From Chloroflexota bacterium (GTDB lineage Bacteria > Chloroflexota > Anaerolineae > B4-G1): a stretch of 64,000 bases of DNA. The DNA is taken from the NCBI GenBank assembly GCA_024232355.1, contig JAAEPW010000350.1, forward strand, positions 62,001 through 126,000, read 5' to 3'. The notes beneath the pieces are model-generated. The model was not told the DNA's origin. It worked only from the letters and a program-made list of their open reading frames with translations, and made no database searches. Positions 34,394-43,735 of the stretch are shown here, one piece after another (the stretch's first letter is position 1; every line of letters starts with the position of its first letter). Position numbers and translations under genes: made by a program.

Positions 34394-34402
34394 AATCATC
34401 TC

Positions 34403-36253
34403 CTACAATAGTGTCTCGTCAAAGAACGCTGCCAAGCGAGTGTACAATTGCTCTTGGTTAGCAGGCTTGCTGATGCCGTGCCCCTCGTCCTCGAATACTA
34501 GCAGATCGTAAGGGATGTGGTTGGCATCCAATCGTTGGATTACCTGGCGCACGTTTTCCGGCGTCACGTTCGGGTCCTGAGCGCCCTGGACGATCATCAG
34601 CTTGCCCCGAATATTTGGGATAAAGTTGATGGGTGACCGTTCATGATATCGCTCAGGCACTTGATCCGGGCTGCCACCCATCATCTCTTCGCTGTATGGG
34701 CGCAAATCGGGGCGCGTAGTCTCATAATCCACCACCAAGTCCGTCATACCGCAGATGGGCGCGGCGGCGGCGATGACGTCTGGCGGGGAGTGGGTGATCA
34801 GGAACCACGCGCTGTACCCGCCATACGAGGTGCCGGTGACGCCAATCCGGCCCGGTTCGGCCAGGCCAGCTTTGATCAGCGCCTTGGCTCCGGTGGCGAT
34901 GTCGGCCTGCTCGCGCCCCCCCCACCCATCTTTCTTGATCAGCTCGCGGAACTTGAGCCCAAAGCCAGTGCTTCCCCGATAGTTTACGTCGAGCACGTTG
35001 AACCCTTGCGAGAGCAAGTACTGGATCTGCGCGTCGAGATCGTCCTCAGAATGCCAGGTGGGACCACCGTGGACGTAGACGATGGCTCGCTGGGAATTGG
35101 GCTGTGCCCGATAGAGCCATCCCTGGATTTCCAGGTTATCCTCTGATCGCCAACGAAAATCCTGGGCCTGCGTGAGTCGGTCCGGGGTCAGGTCTGTGCG
35201 TTCCCAGACATGGGTCAGGGAAACCAAATCATCGAGGGTACTGACATTGAGCGCAAATCGTACCAGCTCGCTTGGCGAGGTAGCCGCATAATAACGGGCC
35301 ACCCAGGCACCATCAGCGTCACGCCCCAAGGGCTGCAGGTTGCCCGGCAGGCGCGGAAAGCGCGTTTCTACGCCAGTAACGGGGTCCAAGAAAGAAGGGA
35401 TGCGCCGTGCATCCTGCAACTCGTCTACCACGATCAGGCCATCGGGGGAGACCCGCGCAGCCTCAATGCTGCGCGCAGGATCGTCCAGCAGCCAGCGCAT
35501 CTCGCCGCTGGGCCAATGGTAGACGCCTAGGCTATAGTGCTCCTGCGAACGACCATCACGAGAATCAGAAAGAACGAGGATGTGCTCGCCGTCGGGGAAC
35601 CAGCGGGCCGATATTTTGGCTTCGTCGCCAAAGTTGAGTATCTCCCGGTCTTCTCGCCCCTCCACATCAACCAGGTAGATCTGCTCCCCGGCGGGGTGGC
35701 GATCCTGGCGCGTGTAGATCAAATGGGTGCCAGGACGATTGAGAACCGGGTAATTCCAAGCAGGCTTGAGCGGACGGGCAATGGGTTTTCGCTCCCCGCT
35801 TTCCAGATCGTAGCTATAGACCCACGTTTGCTCGATCTCTTGATCCGCAACAAAGTCATAGTTGGCCCCGTAGAAAAGTGTGCGTCCGTCAGGATGTAGA
35901 TTGCCGCCTCGAAGGAAATAAGGCGGGCGATCTTTTGTGAGCGGCTGCATCTCACCTGGCTGGTCGATGCTCACCCGAAAGAGACGAACGCGCTCGTCAC
36001 TATCGTGGTCTTCAGACACAATCACGGCTTGTGAGTCAAACGTCCAATTGATCAACCCTGTGAACTCGGAGGTGTGGGTGAGCGCCACAGGCCCGGCAGA
36101 ACCGTCGGCGGGCACGACAAAGACATCCATATTGTCGTGGACACGATACCATTCAAAAGCTACCCATTTCCCATCAGGGGATATGAGGGCATTATGGACC
36201 TTGGGAAGGGACAACAACTGGTGCAGAAAGGGATCGGTCTTTTGCTTTGTCAT
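34403..36253 (-). CDS. S9-family serine peptidase (acylaminoacyl/dipeptidyl peptidase type)
   Basis: 616 residues. The N-terminal half is a beta-propeller (repeating W-x-P-D-G, S-P-D-G blocks such as I-S-P-D-G-K-W-V and V-S-P-D-G-L-I-V). The C-terminal alpha/beta hydrolase has nucleophile G-T-S-Y-G-G-Y-S, an Asp in G-A-Q-D-P-N-V and His in F-E-D-E-G-H-G-I. It cleaves short peptides, probably in the cytoplasm since no signal peptide is seen. Start ATG 36253 follows AAGGAAA, 11 nt after the cyclase stop. Confidence 0.9.
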   Translation of the reverse strand: MTKQKTDPFLHQLLSLPKVHNALISPDGKWVAFEWYRVHDNMDVFVVPADGSAGPVALTHTSEFTGLINWTFDSQAVIVSEDHDSDERVRLFRVSIDQPGEMQPLTKDRPPYFLRGGNLHPDGRTLFYGANYDFVADQEIEQTWVYSYDLESGERKPIARPLKPAWNYPVLNRPGTHLIYTRQDRHPAGEQIYLVDVEGREDREILNFGDEAKISARWFPDGEHILVLSDSRDGRSQEHYSLGVYHWPSGEMRWLLDDPARSIEAARVSPDGLIVVDELQDARRIPSFLDPVTGVETRFPRLPGNLQPLGRDADGAWVARYYAATSPSELVRFALNVSTLDDLVSLTHVWERTDLTPDRLTQAQDFRWRSEDNLEIQGWLYRAQPNSQRAIVYVHGGPTWHSEDDLDAQIQYLLSQGFNVLDVNYRGSTGFGLKFRELIKKDGWGGREQADIATGAKALIKAGLAEPGRIGVTGTSYGGYSAWFLITHSPPDVIAAAAPICGMTDLVVDYETTRPDLRPYSEEMMGGSPDQVPERYHERSPINFIPNIRGKLMIVQGAQDPNVTPENVRQVIQRLDANHIPYDLLVFEDEGHGISKPANQEQLYTRLAAFFDETLL

Positions 36254-36264
36254 AGTTTTCCTTT

Positions 36265-39200
36265 TCACTTTGTTCCAGTCAATATCTCTGTCACAATCTG
36301 TTCCAACTGGAGCGTTTTGCCACGCTCCAGCACTGCCTCCAGATCATCGGTGGGGAGCGCCTCGCGCAGTATGGTGAGAATCGGCTCGACAAATTGACTG
36401 ATCTCTTGGTTAAACATCGGATGGGCCAATGCCAGTCCCAACAGTTCTGCAGATCGTTCGTATTGCTGTGCCTTGGCGCACAGCAGAGCCACCCCGATCA
36501 CCCCTTCCAACGTGATGGACAAAGCACCAATTATGGCTGCTTCTTTCAATGACTCGCGCAAATATCTCCAGGCGACGTCATCCTGATCCATTCCCGTATA
36601 GACGTGCCCCAGATTGAGAGTACCAATCGCAATCCCCACTCGGTTACCAACTTGGTCAAAAACGGGCAGGCTTTCTTCATAATATTTGGCTGCTTTGGCG
36701 TACTTTTTCTGCATTCGGGCAGACTCGCCCAAGTTGATGGAACACGTAGCCACTCCCCAGCGATCACCGATCTCTCTGTAAATCACTTGGCTCTCCCGAT
36801 GATACCGCGTGGCCTCTTGGTATTTTTCCCGCAAATGGTTCGCAAACCCCAAAACCCGGAGTGCATAGGCAACCCCCTGCCGGTCGCCAACCTGCTCGCA
36901 AAGCTCTAGGCTTTCTTGAGCGTACTTTTCCGCTTGTTCGCTCTCTCCCTGCCTATAGGCGACATCGCCCAGATTATACAAAACAATTGCCGCTCCCTCC
37001 CGGTCGTCGATCTCGCGAGCCAGCACCAAAGCTTGCTTGAGGGGAACCATCGCTTTATCGTATGCCCCTTGCCCCATTATGGCCCAACCCAACCCGTTGA
37101 GGGCAGCTACCTTGGTCTGCAAATCGCTCCCAGATAGATCCTGGACCAGTGCCAGCCCCTTTTCAAGTTGTTGTATTGCCAGGGGGTAATCACTCAACTG
37201 ACGATACGCATACCCCAATTTGACCATGATTTCTGCGCGGCTCGTCACATCACTCTCTGACAGCAATACCAGTGCCCGCTCAAAGGTGTCGGCTGCATCG
37301 CGGTAGGCGCTCACGTCGAGCAATTCTTCTCCCAATCGCCGCAAATATTTTACCGCCTCTGTTTTCTCTCCCGCCAACTCGTAATGCCTGGAAATCAAAC
37401 TCAGGTACTCGCTCAGACGATCCTTGGCGTTGGCCTCTAGCCACTGGGCTACCTGTGCGTGGTAAACACGACGCAGCTTGAGAAGCACCGTCTCATAGGT
37501 CACGTCGCGCAGGAGGGCATGCTTGAACATGTACTCGTGCGTGCCCTCAAAAGCCGAGCGGTTATGCTGAAAGATCAACTCGCGCCCTTGAACAGCGTTG
37601 AGCAAAGGAATAACGTTGACACTTTCTTCCCCGGTCGCTAATCTGGCCACCGCTTCATCCCAAAACAACCGTCCCACCACCGACGCGCGCTGCAAGATTC
37701 GCTTTTCCGCACGCGGCAGGCTATCGAGACGGGCCTGCAATATACTGGTTAGTGTAGGGGGCACCCGAATGTCGGCCAGGCGATCAAGCTCAATGTACCA
37801 TTGATCATCTCCGCGGACGATTACACCGTCCTCGACCAACATTTTGACAAACTCTTCGACGTAAAATGGATTTCCCTCGGCTCCGTTCACGATCAAATCA
37901 CGCAGGGCGTTGGGCACGCGATCAACCTTTTGCAAAATCTCCCCTACCAACACCCGGCTGACTCGCCTGGAGAGCGGTTTGACGTCGATCTGAGTATATG
38001 CCTCTCCCCAGCCCCAGTTTGGACGGCGCTCAAAGAGTTGGGGGCGGGCCAGGCAAACCACCAGCAATCGACCTGCTGGCACCTCGTCTACCAAATGCGC
38101 CAGCAGGTCGAGTGAACGGTCATCCGCCCAGTGAATGTCTTCCAAAAGGATCATCGTTGGCTCATTGACGACCGCTCGCACGTACGTGGTGAGGTACGCC
38201 ATTCCCAGATCGCCGAACGAGGAACTGCCCAAGAGATTTTGCACAGCCTGACTGGTTGAAAAGTCGAAACCGACCAGATGACCAACCAAGTCGGCTTGAT
38301 CCGCATCCAGGATGCCAGACATCCCGGTACGGAATTTCTCCTGCACGATTGCGGGGCGATCGGTCTCTAGAATATCGAACCGGAAAGCGAGCATATCGCG
38401 GATGATACCATAGTAGATGTTGACCATCTCTGGTGTGGCGCGGCCCTTGAAATGATGAATCTGGCCGGACTGTAACTCGATCCAGTTTTCAAACTCGTAC
38501 AGCAGCCGCGACTTGCCCACTCCGGCCTCTCCCACAACGGTCACGACGCACGTTTCGGCACTCTCGGTATCGCCCAGAAAATCACCCACCAGGGTCGCAT
38601 TCCGGAACTCGTTTTGCAGGGTCAGCAACTCGGCATCGCGCCCCACCATGTGGGTCTCAATGCCCTGTACACCACGTGTCGCCATGCGAAAAGCGCGATG
38701 CTTGGCCCCTTGGACAATATAAGTTTGCACCAGATCGGATTTGCCCTTGATGCGTATGGGGTCCTGGGGCAGCACGTCAAAGATGCCGCGCACCTGGCGG
38801 TAGGTATCGTGTGAGATCAACACGACGCCGACTGGGGCGGCCTTTTCGAGACGGCTGGCGAGATTGACCGCGTCGCCAATGGCGGAGAACTCACCCGTCG
38901 TGCCCACGCTGCCCAGCAAGACACGACCCGTGTTGATACCCACACGCAGATGGAGAGGAGATGTGCGCTGTGTCTCTACAAAATCGCGGATTTCTGTCTG
39001 CATTGCCAGCGCCGCGCGAATGGCGCGTTCGGGGTCATCCTCGCGTGTCTCGTCCACGCCCCACAGCGCCATCACTGCATCACCGATGTGTTTGTCTATC
39101 AAGCCATCGTGCTCGATAATGACTGTGTCAATGCGCTGCCAGAGAGCGTTCATCGTATCACCCACTTCCTCAGCATCCAATGTCTCGGACATTGCCGTAA

Positions 39201-39417
39201 AGCCAGAGACATCGGCAAAGAGAATGGTGACTTGTTTGCGCCGCTGTTCGGGCAACCTGGCTTGTGCCTCCAATTCGGCTAGTTTTTCGCGCAGCGCGGT
39301 GATCGTCGTATCAACGATGGTGTCACCTAACGTGGGGCGCAGACTATCCTGCGCGACAATGGCTTGTTCAAGTTCAGCAATCTGTTCTGTGAGGGGTTTG
39401 GATGTTGACTTGGACAT
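36265..39417 (-). CDS. Class III adenylate cyclase fused to AAA ATPase and TPR repeats
   Basis: 1050 residues. A coiled coil (to about residue 55) precedes a class III cyclase domain: F-A-D-V-S-G-F-T (metal Asp 69), D-K-H-I-G-D-A-V-M-A (Lys and second Asp), and I-G-D-A-V-N-L-A-S-R-L (transition-state Asn and Arg), so it looks active for cAMP. Next is an AAA_16/STAND-like ATPase with Walker A G-E-A-G-V-G-K-S and a D-I-H-W-A-D-D-R box. About 400 C-terminal residues are TPR repeats (Y-R-E-I-G-D-R-W-G-V-A and similar). This architecture is common in Chloroflexota and actinobacteria as a signal integrator. First gene of its operon. Confidence 0.9.
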   Translation of the reverse strand: MSKSTSKPLTEQIAELEQAIVAQDSLRPTLGDTIVDTTITALREKLAELEAQARLPEQRRKQVTILFADVSGFTAMSETLDAEEVGDTMNALWQRIDTVIIEHDGLIDKHIGDAVMALWGVDETREDDPERAIRAALAMQTEIRDFVETQRTSPLHLRVGINTGRVLLGSVGTTGEFSAIGDAVNLASRLEKAAPVGVVLISHDTYRQVRGIFDVLPQDPIRIKGKSDLVQTYIVQGAKHRAFRMATRGVQGIETHMVGRDAELLTLQNEFRNATLVGDFLGDTESAETCVVTVVGEAGVGKSRLLYEFENWIELQSGQIHHFKGRATPEMVNIYYGIIRDMLAFRFDILETDRPAIVQEKFRTGMSGILDADQADLVGHLVGFDFSTSQAVQNLLGSSSFGDLGMAYLTTYVRAVVNEPTMILLEDIHWADDRSLDLLAHLVDEVPAGRLLVVCLARPQLFERRPNWGWGEAYTQIDVKPLSRRVSRVLVGEILQKVDRVPNALRDLIVNGAEGNPFYVEEFVKMLVEDGVIVRGDDQWYIELDRLADIRVPPTLTSILQARLDSLPRAEKRILQRASVVGRLFWDEAVARLATGEESVNVIPLLNAVQGRELIFQHNRSAFEGTHEYMFKHALLRDVTYETVLLKLRRVYHAQVAQWLEANAKDRLSEYLSLISRHYELAGEKTEAVKYLRRLGEELLDVSAYRDAADTFERALVLLSESDVTSRAEIMVKLGYAYRQLSDYPLAIQQLEKGLALVQDLSGSDLQTKVAALNGLGWAIMGQGAYDKAMVPLKQALVLAREIDDREGAAIVLYNLGDVAYRQGESEQAEKYAQESLELCEQVGDRQGVAYALRVLGFANHLREKYQEATRYHRESQVIYREIGDRWGVATCSINLGESARMQKKYAKAAKYYEESLPVFDQVGNRVGIAIGTLNLGHVYTGMDQDDVAWRYLRESLKEAAIIGALSITLEGVIGVALLCAKAQQYERSAELLGLALAHPMFNQEISQFVEPILTILREALPTDDLEAVLERGKTLQLEQIVTEILTGTK

Positions 39418-39674
39418 GGAATGCTCCTTGAAAGAACTGGCAAGCTATGCGAGACTATTCTCACATTCTTGTAACTCATTTTAGCCTGAAATCGTCCGTT
39501 TGCAAAGGGAGAAACGAGCATAAGGGAAAGCAACAGGCTGGGAACCATTTGTGCGCGTTGAACGTCATAAAACAGTATAGGTTGCAAGATCAAGAAAAGT
39601 TCTACTATGGGCGAGTCTCAATCTGTCTAACCGAAAGGTTTGAACCCCACATTATTTTCAAAGGAGAATTAGAG

Positions 39675-40430
39675 ATGATCGTATCATATCGTATGCACAA
39701 ACAGCAAATCACATTTGCCCTGTTCCTCTTTCTACTGCTCATTGTTGCTTGTGGTAGGTTGCCAGCAGATACCAAGGTCGGCGACATACTTGATCATTCC
39801 CCTACGGTCATGGCGACTGTTACGGCTACCAAAACCGCTCGCCAGATCACGCAGACAACCACATTGACCATCTCTCCCTCACCTGACCCGACTGCCACAG
39901 CCACAGCGACTGTCGCGGTCACCGAGAACGCGCTTCCGGTCACGCAGGCAGCCACGTTACCTGTCACTCCCACCCCGCCTTTGCAAGAAGAACGTGTCCC
40001 AACGGTGACGGCTACCTCTTTGCCGCCAGAAGCGGTCTATTCTGAACCCCCAACGCCTTATTGCAGGCCCAGTGAAGCCTGGATGGATATATCCGCTTCA
40101 GCTATAACGTTAAAAGTCGGCCAAGTCGTTTCCGTGACACTCTCACTAGTCAGTGGAGATACTACCGACACGAGACTGGGACAGATTGAGTATTTACTGG
40201 ACATAGAACCACCCAGCACCTTGATCCGGGATAATTTAGATCAGGTGATGCATCCTGTGAGCCTGCTAACAGGAGAATCTGATAAAGCCGAGTTTGTTTT
40301 GCAAGCCACAGCACCGGGCCAAGCTGTGCTCACTGGTTCGACCAACTTTGAGATACACGCCATGGATTACTCTTGGGGAAGCTGGTCAGGCTGTAATTCT
40401 TGGCCATTGGAGATCGTCATCACACCATAG
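39675..40430 (+). CDS. Exported lipoprotein with Thr/Pro-rich linker
   Basis: 251 residues from ATG 39675 (AAAGGAG upstream). Signal helix F-A-L-F-L-F-L-L-L-I-V-A-C gives a lipobox V-A-C. A long Thr/Ala/Pro low-complexity stretch (about residues 45-130, repeated T-A-T-A-T, V-T-P-T-P-P) leads to a C-terminal domain of about 115 residues with beta-rich character (L-K-V-G-Q-V-V-S-V-T-L-S-L), suggesting an immunoglobulin-like fold. Cell-surface protein of unknown role. Confidence 0.65.
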   Translation: MIVSYRMHKQQITFALFLFLLLIVACGRLPADTKVGDILDHSPTVMATVTATKTARQITQTTTLTISPSPDPTATATATVAVTENALPVTQAATLPVTPTPPLQEERVPTVTATSLPPEAVYSEPPTPYCRPSEAWMDISASAITLKVGQVVSVTLSLVSGDTTDTRLGQIEYLLDIEPPSTLIRDNLDQVMHPVSLLTGESDKAEFVLQATAPGQAVLTGSTNFEIHAMDYSWGSWSGCNSWPLEIVITP

Positions 40431-40451
40431 CTTGTTTTCGTTTATGGGCAG

Positions 40452-40479
40452 TTGCTGTTTAACGCTAACTTGATATAAT
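40452..40479 (+). promoter_or_regulatory. Putative promoter for the histidine-kinase-like gene
   Basis: TTGCTG (40452-40457) and TATAAT (40474-40479) with a 16-nt spacer, about 110 nt before the ATG at 40590. Confidence 0.45.
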
Positions 40480-40589
40480 AATCATGTTGTCCAACACAAG
40501 AAAAGAGCTTGATTTCACGGCACTGGAAACACCGATCTGGACACACGTGCTCTGTTGAACGTCTAAAGCCTGTAAAATGGGAGGTCGCT

Positions 40590-41318
40590 ATGCAGGGTGA
40601 GAATAAAACCAAGGATCAACTCGCCAACGAATTGGCCGCTATGCGCCAGCGCGTCACCGAACTGGAGAGAGTCAACCAGGATATGGATGCCTCTACCTAT
40701 ACCATTGTCCACGATCTCAAGCGTCAGCTATCCATCATCCTCGGCTTTTCCAACTTGTTGGAAGAAGACTATACGACCGTCTCCAGAACGGAATTACTCG
40801 AGCGTCTTCAAGTCGTCGTCAAGTCTGGGCACAAGATGAACAACATGATCGACGAGTTGATGCTGTTGGTACACGTGCGTGGCGTGTCAAGTCCAGAGAT
40901 CGCACAGCTAGACATGGGCGATATTGTCACAGAAGCACTGAATCGCCTGACCCACATCATCCAAAAAAAGCAGGCCAAGGTTGTGGTCCCCGATCAATGG
41001 CCCAAGACCATCGGTTACGAACCCTGGGTCGAAGAAGTATGGTTCACCTATATCAGTGAGATCTTGCGATACGACGACCATCCGCTGAACGTAGTGATAA
41101 GCGCAACAGAGCAAACAGACAAAAATCCACAATTCTGGGTTCGCATTGACGACAGCAATTTCACGCCAGAGCAACGAGCGCACGTTTCACAGATATATGA
41201 TAACTTTAGACCAGGTCTCGTGCAGTCAATTATGGACAAGCTCAACGGCGAATTTGGTGTTGTCAGAGAGAAAAGCCAAAGCAGTGGGATCTACTTTACG
41301 CTACCGAGCGCAAAGTGA
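40590..41318 (+). CDS. Histidine-kinase-like protein with degenerate ATP-binding domain
   Basis: 242 residues from ATG 40590 (GGGAGG upstream). A coiled coil (about residues 10-35) leads to a HisKA-type dimerisation helix T-I-V-H-D-L-K-R-Q-L-S-I-I-L-G-F-S-N-L-L with the phospho-accepting His in place. The ATPase part does not show an N-box Asn or a D-x-G-x-G (it reads R-I-D-D-S-N-F-T-P-E) and only the closing G-I-Y-F-T-L-P is conserved. It is likely a pseudokinase or a phosphotransfer adaptor. No response regulator is adjacent. Confidence 0.75.
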   Translation: MQGENKTKDQLANELAAMRQRVTELERVNQDMDASTYTIVHDLKRQLSIILGFSNLLEEDYTTVSRTELLERLQVVVKSGHKMNNMIDELMLLVHVRGVSSPEIAQLDMGDIVTEALNRLTHIIQKKQAKVVVPDQWPKTIGYEPWVEEVWFTYISEILRYDDHPLNVVISATEQTDKNPQFWVRIDDSNFTPEQRAHVSQIYDNFRPGLVQSIMDKLNGEFGVVREKSQSSGIYFTLPSAK

Positions 41319-41344
41319 GTCCAGAGCTTTTGAGCCCTCGTATC

Positions 41345-42499
41345 ATGTCTACAAAGCCGTCTTTGCGCGATACGTTCCTATTGCGACCTGATATCATATT
41401 CCTCAACCATGGTTCTTTTGGTGCATGTCCACATCCGGTCTTTAAAGATTACCAGGCGTGGCAGCTCGAGTTAGAGCGCCAGCCGGTCGAGTTTTTAGGA
41501 CAACGCTTTGCGGAGCTGATGCACAAGGCCCGACAGGCACTCGGCACGTTCGTCGGGGCGAGTGCCGATGACTTGGTTTACGTCCCCAACGCTACTATGG
41601 GGCTCAACACGGTGGCACGTTCGTTACCTCTTGGTGCCGGCGACGAGGTATTGAGCACCGACCACGAGTACGGAGCCTTAGACCGCGCGTGGCGCTTTGT
41701 GTGCCGAAAACGAGGGGCACAATATATTCGCCAGCCAGTACCACTGCCGATCAAATCAGAGGACCAAGTTATTCAGGCGATCTGGTCTGGTGTCACTGAG
41801 CACACACGCGTGCTCTTTTTGAGCCACATCACATCTCCCACAGCCATCATTTTTCCCGTGACAGAATTGGTGCGTCGCGCACGGGCGGCAGACATCATCA
41901 CTGTGATTGACGGCGCGCATGTGCCCGGGCAAATTCCATTGGACTTGTCAGCATTGGGCGCGGATTTTTATTCTGGCAATGCACACAAATGGATGCTTTG
42001 CCCCAAGGGTTCGGCTTTTCTGTATGCGCGCCGCGAAATGCAGCATCTATTGGAACCACTGGTGGTGAGTTGGGGATGGGAAGCAGAAAGGCCTGGGGAT
42101 TCACGTTTCATCGACGAACACGAGTACCAGGGAACCAAAGATATTGCCGCGTATTTGGCCGTACCCGCCGCGATCCGCTTTATGGCAGTGCACGATTGGC
42201 CAACCGTACAGCGAACGTGTCACGAACTCGTTCGTTATGCACGCCAGCGCATCACAGTCCTGACGGGACTGGAATCCATCACGCCAGATACCCCGGCGTG
42301 GTTTGCTCAGATAGCCTCATTCCCACTCCCCCTCTGCGACGCGACTGCACTCAAGCAACGCTTATACACCGAGTTTCACATTGAGGTTCCCATTATCACC
42401 TGGAATGATCGCCAGTTCGTGCGTGTGTCGATACAGGCATACAACACACAGACGGACGTGGACGCGTTGGTAGACGCACTCAAAGAGCTGTTGCCATAA
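41345..42499 (+). CDS. Class V aminotransferase-fold enzyme, isopenicillin N epimerase-like
   Basis: 384 residues. F-L-N-H-G-S-F-G-A near the start, Y-V-P-N-A-T-M-G-L-N-T-V, D-G-A-H-V-P-G-Q-I-P (cofactor Asp) and the PLP Lys in G-N-A-H-K-W-M follow the CefD/EgtE/cysteine-desulfurase-like group. Start choice is uncertain: ATG 41345 gives the typical N-terminus, while GTG 41315 would overlap the previous stop and couple the two genes; neither has a good ribosome site. Substrate unknown. Confidence 0.85.
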   Translation: MSTKPSLRDTFLLRPDIIFLNHGSFGACPHPVFKDYQAWQLELERQPVEFLGQRFAELMHKARQALGTFVGASADDLVYVPNATMGLNTVARSLPLGAGDEVLSTDHEYGALDRAWRFVCRKRGAQYIRQPVPLPIKSEDQVIQAIWSGVTEHTRVLFLSHITSPTAIIFPVTELVRRARAADIITVIDGAHVPGQIPLDLSALGADFYSGNAHKWMLCPKGSAFLYARREMQHLLEPLVVSWGWEAERPGDSRFIDEHEYQGTKDIAAYLAVPAAIRFMAVHDWPTVQRTCHELVRYARQRITVLTGLESITPDTPAWFAQIASFPLPLCDATALKQRLYTEFHIEVPIITWNDRQFVRVSIQAYNTQTDVDALVDALKELLP

Positions 42500-42523
42500 A
42501 CAATAGCCATTCACGAAAAAGAA

Positions 42524-43684
42524 ATGGATAACAAGAAACGTACCCCCTACGCAGGATTCGAACAAGGCCCCATACGTCCACCCAGCGAAGCCCGCAGTTT
42601 GCTGATACGTGTGACCAGAAACTGTCCCTGGAATCGCTGCACATTTTGCCCCGTGTACAAAGAGACCAAATTTTCTATACGTCCGGTGGAACACGTCAAG
42701 GCGGATATTGACTCGATTCACAAGTGCGTAGAGATTCTGCGGCAAGCGACCGACGAATCGGGGCGCATACACCAGGCCAAGATCAACCAGGCAGCCGAAA
42801 ACGTCGGGCCAGATGGTTTGCGAGTTTTTGTAACTGCCCTCCACTGGTTTGCCGATGGTATGAGGTCCGTGTTCTTGCAGGATGCCAACAGTCTCATCAT
42901 CAAACCTGCCGACCTGGTGGAAATCCTGCAACATCTCAAAATGCGCTTTCCGGAGGTGGAAAGAATCACGTCGTATGCCCGGTCTCACACCATTGCCCGG
43001 ATAAAAGATCAGGACATGAAGGCATTGGGGGATACTGGACTCGATAGGTTACACATCGGCCTCGAGTCTGGCTCCGATCGAGTACTCGAAATGATCCGCA
43101 AGGGAGCGACCAAAGAGATACACGTGCAGGCAGGGCGCAAGGTGAAAAAAGCAGGGATCGAACTTTCCGAATACTATATGCCGGGCCTGGGAGGAAAATC
43201 CCTCTCTGAAGAACACGCCCTGGAAACCGCCGATGCGCTTAACCAAATCAACCCAGATTTTATACGGCTGAGAACCCTGGCAATCCCGAACCGTTCGCCC
43301 TTATCCGAGGAGCACAATGCAGGCCGTTTTGAAAAATGTTCAGACGTTATGGTGGCACAAGAGATACTGACATTCATCGAAAAGCTAAAAGGTATCACCA
43401 GCATCGTCAAGAGCGATCACATACTGAACCTCTTTGGCAGCCTTGAAGGCACCCTGCCCCACGATAAAGAGCGTATGGCCGCGATTCCGCGCACCTTTTT
43501 GGGCCTGTCCCCAGAACGTCAATGCCTATACCTGGTAGGAAGAAGATTGGGAATCTTTTTCTGCCTGAGCGATATGCAGGACTCGGACAAAATGACTCAG
43601 GCCGAACAGGCTTGTCTCGAACTGGGAGTCACTCCGACCAACCTAGACGAGATAACAACTCGACTGACCAAAAGATTTATCTAG
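42524..43684 (+). CDS. Radical SAM protein with CX4CX2C cluster motif
   Basis: 386 residues. The cluster motif is R-N-C-P-W-N-R-C-T-F-C-P-V-Y-K, that is four residues between the first two Cys instead of the usual three, a variant known from Elp3/B12-type relatives of COG1032. S-L-I-I-K, R-I-T-S-Y-A-R and L-H-I-G-L-E-S-G-S-D-R-V-L-E-M-I-R-K-G follow in HemN/Elp3-like order. No cobalamin or second cluster domain is seen. The start lies 24 nt after the class V enzyme. Reaction unknown. Confidence 0.82.
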   Translation: MDNKKRTPYAGFEQGPIRPPSEARSLLIRVTRNCPWNRCTFCPVYKETKFSIRPVEHVKADIDSIHKCVEILRQATDESGRIHQAKINQAAENVGPDGLRVFVTALHWFADGMRSVFLQDANSLIIKPADLVEILQHLKMRFPEVERITSYARSHTIARIKDQDMKALGDTGLDRLHIGLESGSDRVLEMIRKGATKEIHVQAGRKVKKAGIELSEYYMPGLGGKSLSEEHALETADALNQINPDFIRLRTLAIPNRSPLSEEHNAGRFEKCSDVMVAQEILTFIEKLKGITSIVKSDHILNLFGSLEGTLPHDKERMAAIPRTFLGLSPERQCLYLVGRRLGIFFCLSDMQDSDKMTQAEQACLELGVTPTNLDEITTRLTKRFI

Positions 43685-43735
43685 AGATCATCCTCCCGCA
43701 GGTTTGAGTGCGTTTTGATAAAGAACGCATAGTGA

